64,000 nucleotides of DNA from Prosapia bicincta (lineage: Eukaryota > Arthropoda > Insecta > Hemiptera > Cercopidae). Below are positions 11,280 through 26,999 of this stretch, piece after piece (within the stretch, counting starts at the first letter, position 1; every line of letters starts with the position of its first letter). The stretch lies in assembly GCA_036971475.1 (NCBI GenBank), contig JBAIZL010000005.1, forward strand, positions 172,130,386 to 172,194,385, given 5' to 3'. The translations under genes were made by a program, and so were the position numbers. The notes beneath the pieces were generated by a model, which searched no databases, had not been told where the DNA came from, and worked only from the letters and a program-made list of their open reading frames with translations.

Positions 11280-12829
11280 TACCGTATATACCTGTCTAAA
11301 ACAGGCACCCGTATTTCATTATAATATGTTGGGGAAAATATAAAAACGTCAATAGCTAATAAGTTCTACTTAGCAAAATTTTTTATTGACATACCCAAAC
11401 ACAAAGAGTTAAGAAAGTTACTACACAATTCAAAACTTACAATATCTACATTTTGTTTGTTTTTAATATGCACAATTTTTCATTCATCACTACTTTCCAA
11501 AGATGGTGGAATCTCTTCATTCTTACGAGAATATTCATTATCACTGAGCACACAGTCCTCTGTATCATCCATTACATTGGAAATACCCCTTTTTTATAGC
11601 TCTTCACGATTTTTTGTCTGTATTCCAGGCTTTAAGAATCCATTCCAAAATAAGGGAAATGTATATTTATGTTCCGCTGAGTGTAGTTTTCCAGAACTGC
11701 CTTTGAAAGGTTTATTAACTGACACGTCTAGAGGCAGGAGTACGGATGATAATCCGCCAAGAATTACTGCCGAATAAGTTTTCATATCTGACAGCTTTTC
11801 CTTTACTGTTTCAGTCAAACGTGCTTTGAAACTATTCAGGAGTAATAGACATTTTTTTTTCAACAAAGCATCTGGACTTCGATTCTAAATTATTTCGATC
11901 CAGTCTAAAACTAACTTTTCCCCACTCTATCTTTTCTTTTGGGCATGATCAATAACACCTTGTGGAAGCTTTTCCCTAGGTGAAGTTTTCTGTTTAAGAA
12001 CATCATATCGAGGTAACTTGTATCCATCAGCGGTAATTGAAAGCATAACCATGCATCGTTGCTCCTTGCATCCTGTTAATCTGAATAGTACTGTCTTGAC
12101 TTCCATTTGTTCAACATTGATCAGGAATTCCAATTTGAGACAATTCAAAATTGCTTGAACTTGTATCATTTCCGTAGTCTCCCAAAAATCTGGACTTCTC
12201 TTTCCTTGTATGGCTGCATTTCTACTTTTTGATACATCACTTTCTTGCCAAATTTTGCTTATTATTTTTTTCACTCCCGGACATTTGTTTCCCGAACATC
12301 AAATTTGCGAGATGCAGCCCAATTACCGTTATCTTCTGAATGTTTTATTGCTAAAAGTTAAAATTTTGTCATATACTATGAATGGGATATCTTTTCATTC
12401 ATTATAAATAAAAATCAATTAACCGATAAACACTAGCTTCCTACTGTTCAAGCCGAAGAGCAATTGCAAACTAAAGCCCTTTGTAAGAAGTGTAGAACAG
12501 GCAAAAAATGAATGCCGTAAGAGGGGATTTTCCGGAATCAAGAACTGAGTTCCTCTTCGGTACCTCCTCCGACACATAAATTTAACAAAACAGCAGAAAA
12601 GAATCACTTTTGTTTTAAATTTAGCTTAAAGGTAAGAGCAATGCCCTTTCCCTATTATACTCTGTCCTGATGAATTGTAGCAGGTAACGGGCCAACTTAG
12701 TAAGGTATACCCTAAATTTCTGGAGTTTTGTCATTACAGTTATGCCTATCCATGTATAACGTGCAACCTTATTTTATAAATTATAATTCAAAGGGAAAAT
12801 GTGCGCATAATACACGAATAAATACAGTA
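11280..12829 (-). mobile_element. Second pogo-type transposon, degenerate
   Basis: Imperfect inverted ends (TACCGTATATAC at 11280 and TACTGTATTTAT read on the minus strand from 12829) bracket about 1.55 kb containing pogo-type transposase remnants. It lies 220 bp from the first Tigger copy but is a different family. Ends are less certain than for the first element because the repeats are diverged. Confidence 0.6.
11594..12274 (-). pseudogene. Pogo-type DDE transposase fragments
   Basis: Two minus-strand fragments. Upstream: TVLFRLTGCKEQRCMVMLSI, TADGYKLPRYDVLKQKT and REKLPQGVI, the region after the first catalytic Asp. Downstream: LLLNSFKARLTETVKEKL, then VILGGLSSVLLPLDVSVNKP and FKG, the 'GGLTS-x-LQPLDVSVNKPFK' motif common in animal pogo/Tigger proteins. 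The pieces are separated by stops near 11930 and 11867. Dead coding sequence. Confidence 0.75.
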
Positions 12830-12883
12830 TTTTAAATCCATTAAAATAATATCCACTACCATCTATAAAGTGGCAATGAAGTA

Positions 12884-13571
12884 CAGTTTTGCCTCTGTAT
12901 CCATGGTATCGGTATCCAGGGTTTCAGTTACCCGCAGTATGACGTCACACTGAGAATTGAGAAACAGTTGACGCTCAACCGTTTATAAACACCCATGTCT
13001 GAGCCAGTTTGTTTTTAGGTATACAGTACCATATTGTTTACATACAGGGGCCTATATCATTTCTTTGTTGATTGTTGAGTAATTGGATTCCACAGCCTTA
13101 GTGATTTTTTCTGAAACCTCTTCAGTTTGCTTCTAGTGGTTACATTAGCCTATTTGGTGCACTTGTTTGTGTTAGTAGTACAGTATTTGTGTAATTAACG
13201 TATAAATATTCTTCTTTTTGGCAATGAGAAAAGCCGAAGTCTTGATTCGTTAAGTAAAAAGGTGAAAATTTTCGATATGGTTGAGGTTGAAAAGAAATCG
13301 TTCGTGTGGATTGAGAGATTGTATAACAAAAGCAAATCAGCACAATGTACCTACTGTACATAACAATACTTACATACTGTACAGTAATATTTTAAAGAAT
13401 ATACAGTATATAATGCACTTATCCAATTCACATATTTATGTACATATACTACTGTATAGTGTAAACGTCTGCATATAGTATTTGTGTTAATGCAGATAAC
13501 ACACCTCGCCCTTATTATCAGCGATTTCATGTTACTGCAATAATTTTGGACCCCATATGGAGGTGCAACTG
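12884..13571. mobile_element. Tigger-like MITE
   Basis: The 688-bp element starts CAGTTTTGCCTC and ends GAGGTGCAACTG (inverted ends) between TA dinucleotides (12882-12883, 13572-13573). No coding capacity. Ends are of the CAGTnnnnCCTC type found on Tigger derivatives. Confidence 0.65.
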
Positions 13572-13599
13572 TATTTTGTTATCAGCATAGTAAGTACAA

Positions 13600-16080
13600 A
13601 AAGAAATTGAATAAGTTTCACTAACTTTTTTTTAAATTCACTTGCCAAATTTTATAATAATTGCGAATTAAATCAACTTTTAATTAACTTCTTTTACATT
13701 GTCAATAATTAAACAATATATAGCCTTTTATCAGTAATAAAGTATTCAAATATTGTCAAACCATATTGTTAATTGCTTTCTAAAGCCTGTAAATTGAAAA
13801 AAAACAAAGTCAGCTTTATCTTGAAAATTTTAGAGATAAATTAGGTTCTAGTCGTTAGACACAGCAAAGCCTTAAGAATTATCTATTTTTGACTTCTACC
13901 TGCAAAATGTTGTAATTTTAACACACAAAGCTTTACTGATTTATTACTAAGAAATTACAAATAAAAGAATTCAATGTATTTGGTGAACAATATTTCTTGA
14001 CATCAAAATTCTCTTCATTTTGCATTTTAATTGATTAAAATTATAACTTATATTTATTAATAAGTGTTTGTAGAAGTTGCTTGATGTAATCATCTTGAAT
14101 TCACTGATTAAACTAATTTTAAATGCAGTAGAGGGTTAGCTTCATAAAAGGAACGAATGTTTTGAAACGAGTCAGCAAGTAAGCAATTACGTATTCACTT
14201 AGTTAAGTATTTTTAAAATAAGTGTTTGTAATTAAAAAATCAGTAAATATTAAATTTAAATACATAGATAACCATCAATCTAAAAAGTTAGTGAAGTTTT
14301 CAAAATAATAATATAATTTTTTATCTTCCAAGAAATTTCAGACAAATGTAACTTTATTTGAAAAGTTATTTTTTTTCGATTTGCTTTTCCTTTACTCTTA
14401 ATTAATCCTATTTCATCAATATTAACTCTGAGTTTAATCTTCAGTAGTAAATCATGGTGGTTCTAGAAGTGGGGTAAGCAGTTGACCTCAAATGGAAAGC
14501 AGTTTATTTCAGGGAAATAATCCTACCCATAAAAGCAAAGATTATCTTCTCTCTGAATACCATCTTTCTTCCTTCTTTTCACAAAGTACTTATGTCCCTT
14601 CCAAATGTTGATAACCTAGTTCAGCTTATTTTAAAACAATACATTGTATCAGAAATCTGCACTTACAGCAAAATTTAAAGCACTTCAGAAAGAATAAAAA
14701 ATGGTGATTTTTAATAATGTTAGATTCATTTTTACCTTATCCCACTCACTCAGTTTAAAAATAAAATCTATTTGCAGAACATTAAAAAAATTACTCAATG
14801 AAGATTAAACGATTCCTGTTCCAAGCTGGTTTAGATTAATTACAAATTCCATGGTTCTGGCAACTGTATTATGCTATGCTAATTATTATTATTATTGCTG
14901 TTATTATTATTTATTATTGTTTTTAATTGATTATTCGTAATCATTATTTGTAAACAAATTACAAATCTAAATATGTAAAATAAGTAAGTAATAAAATGCT
15001 ATTTACAGTTTATAGCTTAGCAATTGTTTTCTCTAAATGTTATGCAACTAATTATTTACTTCATATTTATAAAAAAATCTTTGTAACTAAAAAAATTTCA
15101 AAAAAAAATATTTATACATATTAACAACGTATTTTTTAAATTATTATTAATAATATGTTTTTTAATTACCAACTTGTTAAGGCAATGGTACAGATCAAAT
15201 GACACTGCACCTACCCACTTACTCCGCTCTCTAACCTACAAATGAATGATAAAGTGATAAAAGACTAGAGTAAGAGGTTGGCCTAAATGGGCAGCTGAAA
15301 AGTTATTACAAGTATTGAAAATGTAATAAAAATTCTACTTTATGTACTTGTCATTGTATATATATATACAATAATAATTCCTACAAAACTATCTTTTAAA
15401 ATACCAAAAAAAACAGTAGGCCTACATTTAATTGGAAAAACATTTCTCATGCTTTAACTTCATAAAATGAGCATGACTTAACTGCTTTTGTTTCAAGTTA
15501 GATTTAGCGGAAAGCATGAGAAAGATAAAAAAAGTTTGTTTCAGATAAAAGATTTGCAATGATGAAACTCTAATGTCACCTTAAATTGGTGTGTTAATTG
15601 GTAGTGCCATGTAATAGAATCAGTGAACTTTTAATCATTCCTAATACTAAAGTAATAAAGGACAAAATAAAGAGGTAAGTGTTAGAAATAAGTTATATTT
15701 TTATATACTTAGTAGTATATATGCTAAATATAAAATGTTTCAACTTATTTGAAGTAAATCTTGTTGTTTTTATAAAACAAACACAAACTTAAATTATATT
15801 TAAGAAACAAGTAAAAGTTATCAATTATCAAGGGAAAATATAATGCATTTACACATTTTAATTACAAATATTCTAGTAAGTTATATGCTTTAAAATTTTA
15901 AATGTTAAATGAAATAATTTATCTTTTGCATCATGTTTATATTTTTACTCTGAGATGAACAATGAATAATTATTGTATAATATTTAGATATTTAGTTTTT
16001 ATTAGAAGTAAAAAAAAAGGATTAACGTAAAGCTATGAAGAGAAGAACAATCTTGCTAGCAACACATTTTAAGACATACA
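13600..16080. other. Intron sequence with few features
   Basis: Intron between FUN14 terminal exons A and B. Apart from the foldback at 14058-14225 and a short inverted pair around 15440-15520 (catttctcatgcttt / aaagcatgagaaa), nothing recognisable. Confidence 0.5.
14058..14225. mobile_element. Penelope-like family IV foldback
   Basis: Left minus part (agttgcttgatgtaatcatc ... aatttta, 14075-14122) and right plus part (ttagcttcataaaagga ... ttaagtatttttaaaat) of the same pseudo-LTR. It contains a U3-A8-type block at 14139-14176. Confidence 0.7.
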
Positions 16081-16087
16081 AAGATAC

Positions 16088-16168
16088 TTATGAGCAAGCT
16101 GTCCCAATAAGAAACCCGCCAATAAAACCTGCTGCCATATAAGTATTCTCTTGTGCAAATTTCCCTAC
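16088..16168 (-). CDS. Fundc1: FUN14 protein, alternative terminal exon A (short isoform)
   Basis: Terminal exon of 26 codons plus TAA: VGKFAQENTYMAAGFIGGFL then IGTACS. The last stretch is the third transmembrane segment and resembles the usual C-terminus of FUNDC1 proteins (F-x-x-x-N, then a G-G-F-L-x-G membrane segment). The acceptor is gtttcag|GTA at 16169/16168, phase 0. An AATAAA on this strand (16003-15998) lies 85 bp after the stop. With exons 1 and 2 this gives a 148-residue protein, close to the vertebrate length of about 155. The giant CA/GT tract begins about 800 bp upstream of this acceptor in the transcript. Confidence 0.85.
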   Translation of the reverse strand, partial: VGKFAQENTYMAAGFIGGFLIGTACS

Positions 16169-16970
16169 CTGAAACATAAATGATTGTTTCTTAAAAGACG
16201 ATCTTAGTGTTATAAAAGTCTATAAAATTATTAAATTATGCTGTACTATTTATACTAGAAAAAATATTTAAAAGTTTTAAAACAAAGTGAATATTCTACT
16301 TAATTATAACACCAAATGGAATAATAATATTCACTAATTATTCCAAAATGCTTAATAAGTTCTTTGAGGTTGCCTAAGAAAAACTATTGATTTTTTTTTT
16401 TAAATAGAATTAATCAAGGACTGATTTTTTTTATATATAGTTAATACGGATACATTTTTGGAACACAAACGTTTAAAGGTATAGGAAATAATTTTCCCAA
16501 TTAATAATAAATTATTTCTAATTCAGGCTGCATTAAATTGGGATAGAATGTAAGGAAATGCTCAGTGTGATATAGATTTTGTAAGGTCCTGAGCATAAAA
16601 ATATTAATTTTCCATGAATTAAAAAATATTTGGAACCTTTCTTGTTTCTAATAATTCTGACAGCAACATAATTCTTCTATGTTGCTTAACCTTCGATCTC
16701 ACGCTCCGGGGCAGAATCTATCTGGCGATCTATTATCCATAAAAAGAACAATAGTTTTTTGTTCACACTGACGCTTGTCGAGATACCTTTCCACTATTCC
16801 CCCCTCTACCCGATTACAAAAATTCAACTAGTTTCCATCTCACAATCGCTTTGAATACATTGTCAAAGTGGCCTTAGGGTGTGTTACACCCAGACATGTG
16901 CTCACTTTTCAAATTTGAAATAGCTGTAATTTTTAGTGTAGTTTATTACTAGTACTTTACAAACTACTCT

Positions 16971-20492
<3,522 letters not shown>

Positions 20493-20503
20493 TTATCACT
20501 CAG

Positions 20504-20543
20504 TGATTCGACAATGGTCAAGTGACCGAAAGGCGCCTCATCA
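20504..20543 (+). ncRNA. Hammerhead-like motif with U3-A8 pair beside the GT tract
   Basis: TGAT / TCGACAA / T / GGTC-AAGT-GACC / GAAA / AGGCGCCT palindrome / C / ATCA. Stems I, II and III are all perfect though the sequences differ from family II. Position 3 T, 4 C, 8 A. Thirteen bp from the end of the (GT)n run. Confidence 0.58.
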
Positions 20544-21067
20544 AAAAAGGTAAAATTATTGCACTTAGTGGTGAAAAAAATTATTTACAAGTAATAATAA
20601 TAACTACATTAAGTCAGTGCAACGGAAAAATTATGGACAACAAAAAAACGCTGTATATAAATTAGAATGTGATTATTGTAATAAAGTTTATATAGGACAA
20701 ACTAAGAAAAAACTTAAAGATAGATATAAAGAGCATTTTAATGCATAGAAAAAGCCAGAAATTTATAAATCAAATTTTGCTAGTTATTGTATTAATAATA
20801 ATCATTTCCTAATATAGATAATATGACACTTGTAAAAGAAATTAACAAAGGCCTGAGAATGAATATTTATGAAGCTTTAGAAATACATAAATATAATACT
20901 AATAATGAATTGATAAATGAACAAATACAAGTAAAATCTAAATTTGATAATATATTCAGTGTTTGTAGTGTTAGGGCAGCAAAATAAAAATTTTAGCAAC
21001 ATTGTAATTGATTTGGCATAACTATTTATTTGATCAAATTTGCACATATGTTAATTTTAATTGCTTA

Positions 21068-21114
21068 ATATTCCTGATGATGTTGGTACTGTTAGCCAAG
21101 GAAAAGCTTTGAAT
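21068..21114 (+). ncRNA. Hammerhead ribozyme motif (C3-G8), AGCT stem III
   Basis: ATTC / CTGATGA / T / stem II around TTGG...CCAA / GAAA / AAGCTT palindrome / T / GAAT. Core intact, stem II imperfect. Confidence 0.68.
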
Positions 21115-21172
21115 TGTAAATTCAATTATAATTCTTGTATTTGTATTTTGACTGATGTTCTTTATATATATA

Positions 21173-21366
21173 GATTTTTTGGACTAGGAGACTGGCAGAC
21201 TTACCTTGGTAAGAGTCCACTCTGTAGTCTTGAAATAGAAACACATAAAAGCACTTAACTTAAGGTTAATTCTTAAGGTTAAGTGCTTTTATGTGTTTCT
21301 ATTTCAAGACTACAGAGTGGACTCTTACCAAGGTAAGTCTGTCAGTCTCCTAGTCCAAAAAATCTA
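21173..21366. repeat. Long near-perfect inverted repeat (foldback)
   Basis: Arms of about 90 bp (left from ttttttggactaggag, right ending ctcctagtccaaaaaa) meet around 21262-21275. Only one or two mismatches are visible, so the inversion is young or maintained by conversion. It continues the pseudo-LTR of the Penelope-like fragment at 20491-21210. Confidence 0.85.
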
Positions 21367-21436
21367 AATAATCTTTACCAATCAAAACTAACCTAAAAAT
21401 ATATATATAATATGTTTTCTTGTTTAATAATCTAAA

Positions 21437-21588
21437 ACAACATAGGTTATTCAAATACAAGAATATTTATTAATATTCTTTAATAAGAATTATTGTATTA
21501 TCATTCCTGATGATGTTGGTATGTTTACCAACAAAAAGTTTTGAATTTAAATTAATAAATATTCTTGTATTTGAATAACCTATGTTGT
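21437..21588. repeat. Foldback of Penelope-like pseudo-LTR
   Basis: Inverted arms (acaacataggttattc at left; gaataacctatgttgt at right) enclose a hammerhead-type motif at 21503-21545 that lies on the right-arm side only. Followed by a (TA)n run at 21589-21607. Confidence 0.8.
21503..21545 (+). ncRNA. Hammerhead motif with mutated GAAA
   Basis: ATTC / CTGATGA / T / GTTGGTA-TGTT-TACCAAC / AAAA where GAAA is expected / AAGTTTT / GAAT. Stems I and II pair well; G12 appears lost, so probably inactive. Confidence 0.6.
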
Positions 21589-21614
21589 TATATATATATA
21601 TATATATGGTAGGG

Positions 21615-22000
21615 CATACTGCAAAAATAAGTTATTTTAAAGAATAAAGGAAGATTTTGGTCACATTAGATGAGAGTTACAGCATCTTGATTCAACCGGA
21701 ATAAATGGCTATATTATTTATGAGAACAATTCAAGACCTGAACAAAAGTTCTTAGACGAATATTTCTCAAATAATTGGAAAGGCACTTAACAAATGCACA
21801 AGTTATAAAACGGGCTTCACTACAAAATCTACCACTTGACATCAAGGCTGGTGTCTAGCGTATCAGTGAAGTTCTAAAAGAGCCATGGCATAGAGAAAAG
21901 AGAGCTTCTGGTCACTGCGAGGTCTGCTCAAGGATAGAAAAACTCAGTCATCATGCTGTATTTGTAACAAGCTCCTGTGCAAGGAACATACCTATATATA
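21615..22000 (+). pseudogene. piggyBac-like transposase C-terminal fragment
   Basis: Plus-strand pieces in shifting frames: INGYIIYENNSRPEQKFLDE, then EKRASSGHCEVCSR, then CNKLLCKEH. The pattern of a helical end followed by C-x2-C ... C-x2-C/H zinc-finger spacing matches the C-terminus of piggyBac-type transposases. Several stops and frameshifts; no terminal repeats assigned. Confidence 0.5.
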
Positions 22001-22353
22001 TTTCTTCATTTAGTGTCTTCATAATATTTTTTTCAATTTTATATTTTTATTTTTATTTATGTTTAAAGTTTGCAAAACAGTTTTTTTGACACTTTTATAG
22101 CCTATCAAATATATAATCATTTTCTTTATTTTCATATTGCAATTCTATCTAGCTAGATTTGTTCAGATTCCAATGGGCTTTACTTAAAAATGTATCTAAT
22201 AAATCTTTGTTTCAAACTAAATGAAATGTTTTATTAAACCTTCCTTATATCCGCTAAAATAATATATTTTTAGATTTTTGGTTAAACAATTTCACTAATA
22301 ACATAAAAAGGTAAAGAAATAACCTATCCAAACAGTTATTATCCTTCCTATAT

Positions 22354-22361
<8 letters not shown>

Positions 22362-22428
<67 letters not shown>

Positions 22429-22430
22429 TA
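22362..22430. repeat. (AT)n microsatellite
   Basis: About 69 bp of alternating TA with one tacata interruption near its right end. Confidence 0.9.
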
Positions 22431-22889
22431 TCGAAAATACACTTAGATGTTATAAAATAAATATCTTTTTACCCAAATACTAAAAAGAAATAATAAAAAG
22501 TTATATACTATGTGAAATAAGCAATAAAAAATTTGAGTGGACAAGACCCCACGCATGTACTCGTATTTCCAAATTTCACACGTGACCTCGAGGGTTAAAA
22601 AATTGATAAAATAAAACTATGATGATGATAATAATCTTACTAAATTTACGACACTGACTTCAGCTGTCAAATTATGATCATTTTGGCAATGACCAACTAC
22701 GTACTAAACCGTATAATACATTAATCAGTGACAAATAATATTTTATTTGGATACCCTCATCATGATTTTTAATTATAAATATACTCTCAAACTTTATAAC
22801 TAAAATGTATTCATTATTTTTACTACAAAAACTACAATAAAAAATGTTTAAAAATATCGAAAATATGAAGGATAACAAGCTTTAGTAAT

Positions 22890-23124
22890 ATTAGAATTTT
22901 AGGTTGGCAATACTTTGTCAGATTGCATCGCGTCGTCTGCACTGCATGACTTTTAGCTCGGCAATTCGTTGAGCAAGACGTAACGGTACTTTGTGTAACG
23001 AGTGCAAAAGTGTATTGATTAGTAGTTATATTTATTAAACCTGTATAAAATAATTCTTTGGATAAAGTATACGTAGTTACAGTGTTAAGTTACCTAATAA
23101 TTTAATTTTTTTGTTAATATTTTT
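22890..23124 (+). promoter_or_regulatory. Cmpk1: Probable promoter and 5' UTR of the UMP-CMP kinase
   Basis: Just upstream of the kinase ORF the composition changes locally. Between about 22920 and 23010 there is a cluster of CpG dinucleotides (atcgcgtcgtctgc and similar) in an otherwise AT-rich region. A TATAAAATA string lies at 23044-23052, 73 bp before the first ATG. This suggests the gene has its own promoter. No transcript start can be fixed from sequence. Confidence 0.4.
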
Positions 23125-23754
23125 ATGAAACAACGATTACTTTCTACGTGTTATAAATTGTATTCCGTAATGGCTGAAATTCAAAAACCAAAAGTAGTTT
23201 TTGTTTTAGGTGGTCCAGGTGCCGGTAAAGGAACACAATGTTCAAATATAGTAAAAGAGTTTGGTTTTGTTCATTTGTCAGCAGGTGATTTATTAAGAGA
23301 AGAAAGGTCCAAAAAAGGTACACAATATGGAGAACTTATAGAAGAGCACATTCGTAATGGAACGATTGTGCCTGTTGAAATAACATGTAAACTGATAGAA
23401 AAAGCAATGATTAAGTCAAATCAAAATAAATTTTTAATTGATGGCTTTCCTAGAAACCAAAATAACTTGGATGGATGGGAGAAAGCAATGGCTGAGAAAG
23501 TTGATCTTTTGTTTGTTTTATTTTTTGACTGTCCTCAAGACACATGTATAGAAAGATGTTTAAAACGAGGAGCAGAAGGGAGTGGACGTTCGGATGATAA
23601 TGAAGAAAGTCTCAAAAAAAGAATTCAAACATTTATATTTGATTCTATGCCTATTGTAAATTACTACGAAAAACAAAATTTAGTTCGCAGAGTAGATGCT
23701 TCTAAGTCGGCAGAAGATGTTTTTGAAGATGTTAAGGAAATTTTCAAAAATTGA
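23125..23754 (+). CDS. Cmpk1: UMP-CMP kinase, intronless, nested in a FUN14 intron
   Basis: Complete 209-codon ORF for a UMP-CMP kinase (nucleoside monophosphate kinase, adenylate-kinase fold), which phosphorylates UMP and CMP (and dCMP) with ATP in pyrimidine nucleotide synthesis. Features are in family order: P-loop GGPGAGKGTQC at residues 29-39, SAGDLLREE at 52-60, NMP-binding NGTIVPVEIT at 78-87, DGFPRNQNN at 106-114, then the LID region RG-x4-GRSDDN at about 148-159. All key arginines and the P-loop lysine are present, so it looks catalytically intact. ATG at 23125 gives a 15-residue basic leader before a second Met (23170); the second start would give the cytosolic core enzyme. No introns, stops or frameshifts are visible, although it lies antisense inside the large FUN14 intron. 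This fits an old retrocopy that stayed functional or replaced its parent. AATAAA at 23879-23884 could serve as poly(A) signal. Confidence 0.93.
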   Translation: MKQRLLSTCYKLYSVMAEIQKPKVVFVLGGPGAGKGTQCSNIVKEFGFVHLSAGDLLREERSKKGTQYGELIEEHIRNGTIVPVEITCKLIEKAMIKSNQNKFLIDGFPRNQNNLDGWEKAMAEKVDLLFVLFFDCPQDTCIERCLKRGAEGSGRSDDNEESLKKRIQTFIFDSMPIVNYYEKQNLVRRVDASKSAEDVFEDVKEIFKN

Positions 23755-23844
23755 ATAAGATGTATTTAAAAACCTTACTACAGATGTAATATTTAAAAAC
23801 AATACTGCACCAAGAAATATTTTTTGCGCATTTTTATTATAGCC

Positions 23845-23848
<4 letters not shown>

Positions 23849-23877
<29 letters not shown>
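23849..23877. repeat. (AT)n microsatellite in the 3' region of the kinase gene
   Basis: About 29 bp of alternating AT about 100 bp after the kinase stop and directly before the AATAAA. Confidence 0.85.
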
Positions 23878-23879
<2 letters not shown>

Positions 23880-23929
23880 ATAAATTAAAAATATTTCAAA
23901 AACAATACTTTTATTGCATATATTATTTA

Positions 23930-23970
23930 AAGCTTTTCGCCGATAAAATAGTACCAGCATCTTCAGGAAA
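23930..23970 (-). ncRNA. Hammerhead ribozyme motif (C3-G8) downstream of the kinase gene
   Basis: Minus strand: CTGAAGA (23966-23960) / T / GCTGGTA...TATCGGC, 7 bp / GAAA / AAGCTT palindrome / T. Core and stem II intact; stem I is weak. It lies antisense about 180 bp beyond the kinase stop. Confidence 0.65.
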
Positions 23971-24958
23971 AAATCTGATTATTTTTTAATGAAGAGTCAC
24001 CATATTTAATATATATAATAAAAAAATTGCTGAATGTTAGTTATTCTAGTTTTAAATAAGTTGCTTATAACAGGTGTGTTTTTCTTTTAAATAATGCTAT
24101 TTAAATTTAAAATCTGCTACATATTTTGTTTCACTGCCAAATTATTTGATTGTTTATTTACCAGACTAAAATAGAATGTTACCTGATAAGTTCGGCCAGG
24201 TAAAAATTGTTAGTGGGTTATATAAATAGATATAGTATATGTCTAATTCAGAAAGCTCTAAAATTTGTATTAGTTACTAAACAAATATTGTATTTGTTAT
24301 TGTATAGCATTTATAAACTATATTATCTGCATACAACATATCCTTTGTGTTGTATAGAGCTATAATTATATTGTTAAGATTTGTAAATTATAGAAAGGTC
24401 AAGAACAAATTTATGACTATTAATTCTTGCAATTTTTAGTATTATAATGGCATTTAATTAAAATTGGAATACTTCTTTAACTGAAGCTATAAAACATACT
24501 TTACAAACCATAAAAACTTCACTAATGATAAAAAAAAATTGAAAGGAATATAGCTTACATAGCTTAGCTTACTTTACATAGCTGAATATGCCAACTAAAT
24601 ATTTATATCTAAAAGTAAATTACACAGAAAAGTATACGTACCAATTATGTTTAAAAAAATAATTTATGGTAATTAATCTCTGATTTATAAAGTTTTATTG
24701 GGTTTTTTGCTGTTTTTTAAATCCAATGGAATTAAAATAATAAAATTAACTACACATATTTATATAGCAAATAGTAATTACTATGTGTTTAAATAATATC
24801 TTCTACTGTATTATAACTGTGAATAACAAGTTTAAAATAATTTTAAGGATTTGTTTTAATAACAGTTTTATAATTTGTTGAAGCCTTACACAGTTAATAT
24901 AACCTTGCAGGTAATTGTTGACTAAATACTACTCAACTTTGATTTGGTTCCTTTTTAT

Positions 24959-25977
24959 GGTAAAAATATAGTCTTAATGACGTTGGTGTTAAAATTTTTC
25001 TTTTCTTAAATTACTCGTTTTAATGTGTAGTACTCGAATATCAACTTTTCTTTCTGCGGAAAATACAGAAAGTTACCTTTTTCACATTTTAAATGTTAGG
25101 TTGTAATGGCATGTATAGTGTAAATGAGTCTTATTGATACTGTTTGAAAAAAAATTTCTTTTTTTTTGTAATTACTCATTTCAATTTGTAGAACACTAAT
25201 ATAAACCTTTTTTTCGCGGAAAATACAAAAAGTTAATTTTTTTGCACATTTTTAATGTTAGTCTGTAGTAGCAGGTATAGCGTGAACCGGCCGCGCAGTA
25301 GCTACAGGGCACTGTACTATGTCAAAGTCAGTTTATTTTAATACTAAACGTAAAATCTAAAAATTTAACTTTAGTAACTTATGTAACTTTTGGTTATCAT
25401 TTTTACAGCATGACTATATACCATGAAGTATCCAGTCAGGATAAATTTGGTTATAATGTTGTTCAACTTTACTATCCACCTATATTAAAATATACCTACG
25501 AAGTATTCAGTCAGGATAGATTTGGTTATAGTTTTATACAACATTACTATCTACCTATATTTAAAATATATCTATGAAGTATCCAGTCAGAATAGATTTG
25601 GTTGTAATTTTCTGAATTGGCAATAAGTCTAAATATTCACCAAAATTTACAACCAAATCTATCCTGACAGAATACTTCGTAGGTATACTTTAATATGGGT
25701 AGATAGCAATATTGAATACAATTATAACTAAATTTATCCTGACTGGAGACGTCGTAGGTATATTTAAATATAGTAATGTTGTATAAAATTATCCAGACAT
25801 AGTGCATTGCGCTGTAGCTACTGCACGCCAGGTTCACGCTATAGGCCTACATGCCTTTACAACATTTAAAATGTGAAAAAAGTAAATTTCCGGAAAAAAA
25901 GTTGGTATTCGTGTTCTACACATTTAAGACGAAAAACAAATTTTTAACACCAACGCCATTAAGACTATATTTTTACC
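24959..25977. mobile_element. Foldback-type element X with long inverted ends and minisatellite core
   Basis: The 1019-bp element has inverted ends starting GGTAAAAATATAGTC and an 8-bp target duplication CTTTTTAT (24951-24958 and 25978-25985). The left arm contains a partial internal duplication (about 25010-25110 and 25160-25270). The centre holds 75-bp repeat units (gaagtatccagtcaggat...) running plus from about 25425 to 25615, then inverted from about 25650 to 25790, so the whole element is one large imperfect palindrome. No transposase. Confidence 0.85.
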
Positions 25978-26999
25978 CTTTTTATACATATTACTCAAAT
26001 ATACATTCTAAATAAGAAATAGATAATGTAAAGTATTGCAAACCATAGGTTCTGGTTGAAATTTTCATAAATTATTATTTTGGGATCATAACCACACTAT
26101 GATTTACTACATTACAGTATATTTATAAGGAAATGTGAATAACGATAGTGTTTCTAGAATGTCATTTTGTCAAGATAGGATTGGTTACAGTCTGTACAAT
26201 GACAGCTGTCTCATATAGTATGTAAACATATATTGTTTTATATGATCAAACAATTTCCAGATTTCAGTATTAACATTTATCATTAATCAAGTTATTATTT
26301 AAAAAATTATTTTTTTATAATCAAATCTATTTTAATCTGATACTTTGTAGGTATGTTGTAATATATGTATTGAGTAATACAGTAAATTTTAGAAAAAAGA
26401 TTTACTTTAAGCTTTTTTTGTTACATTCAACTTACTTCGTAAATTTTAACCAGCATTTACAGTTGTGTTTTTAGAAAGTTAATAATTAAAAAAAAAAGCA
26501 ACAAAAAATTATAATTGTCCAATATACAGAATAAATAGCACAGTATTGTTAATTGTAAGTATAGAACCATATAAACTATTGAAAGTAATTCAAATATTAA
26601 AACCAAAAAGTAAAGAAACAATTAGTAAATACCAAAGCATTAATGATTTTAAAAACTTATTTAGGCCTAAAAATTAAATATAATTAAGTTTAAAACCGAA
26701 TTTATTTTAGAACTCTTTAAGTTTAGATTTAACTTAAGCTAATTAAACTTTAAATAAGCCAAGGTCAATTTAAAATTGGTAATGGTAAATAAATTAGTTA
26801 TTAAAAAGATATTTGAAAACCCATTAATAAGATTAATGGATGATAATTTTGTGACCATCTCTTAAAATACTGTCTATTTTATATAAAACAAACTTTGATT
26901 AACAATCATTTAGTTACACCTGTTTTGGGTTGTAAATCAACTGACTGCGTTTTAGTGTGTAAAACAATTTTTAAAAAGTAACTAAGAATGATTTAATAT

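Noticed and set aside
10329..11777. Plus-strand ORFs at 10329-10664, 10805-10987 and 11457-11777
   Set aside because: Shadows of the minus-strand Tigger and pogo transposase pseudogenes or of their terminal repeats.
25422..25800. CRISPR-like array (regular 75-bp repeats)
   Set aside because: Repeats are directly adjacent with no unique spacers, occur inside a eukaryotic foldback element, and run in both orientations.
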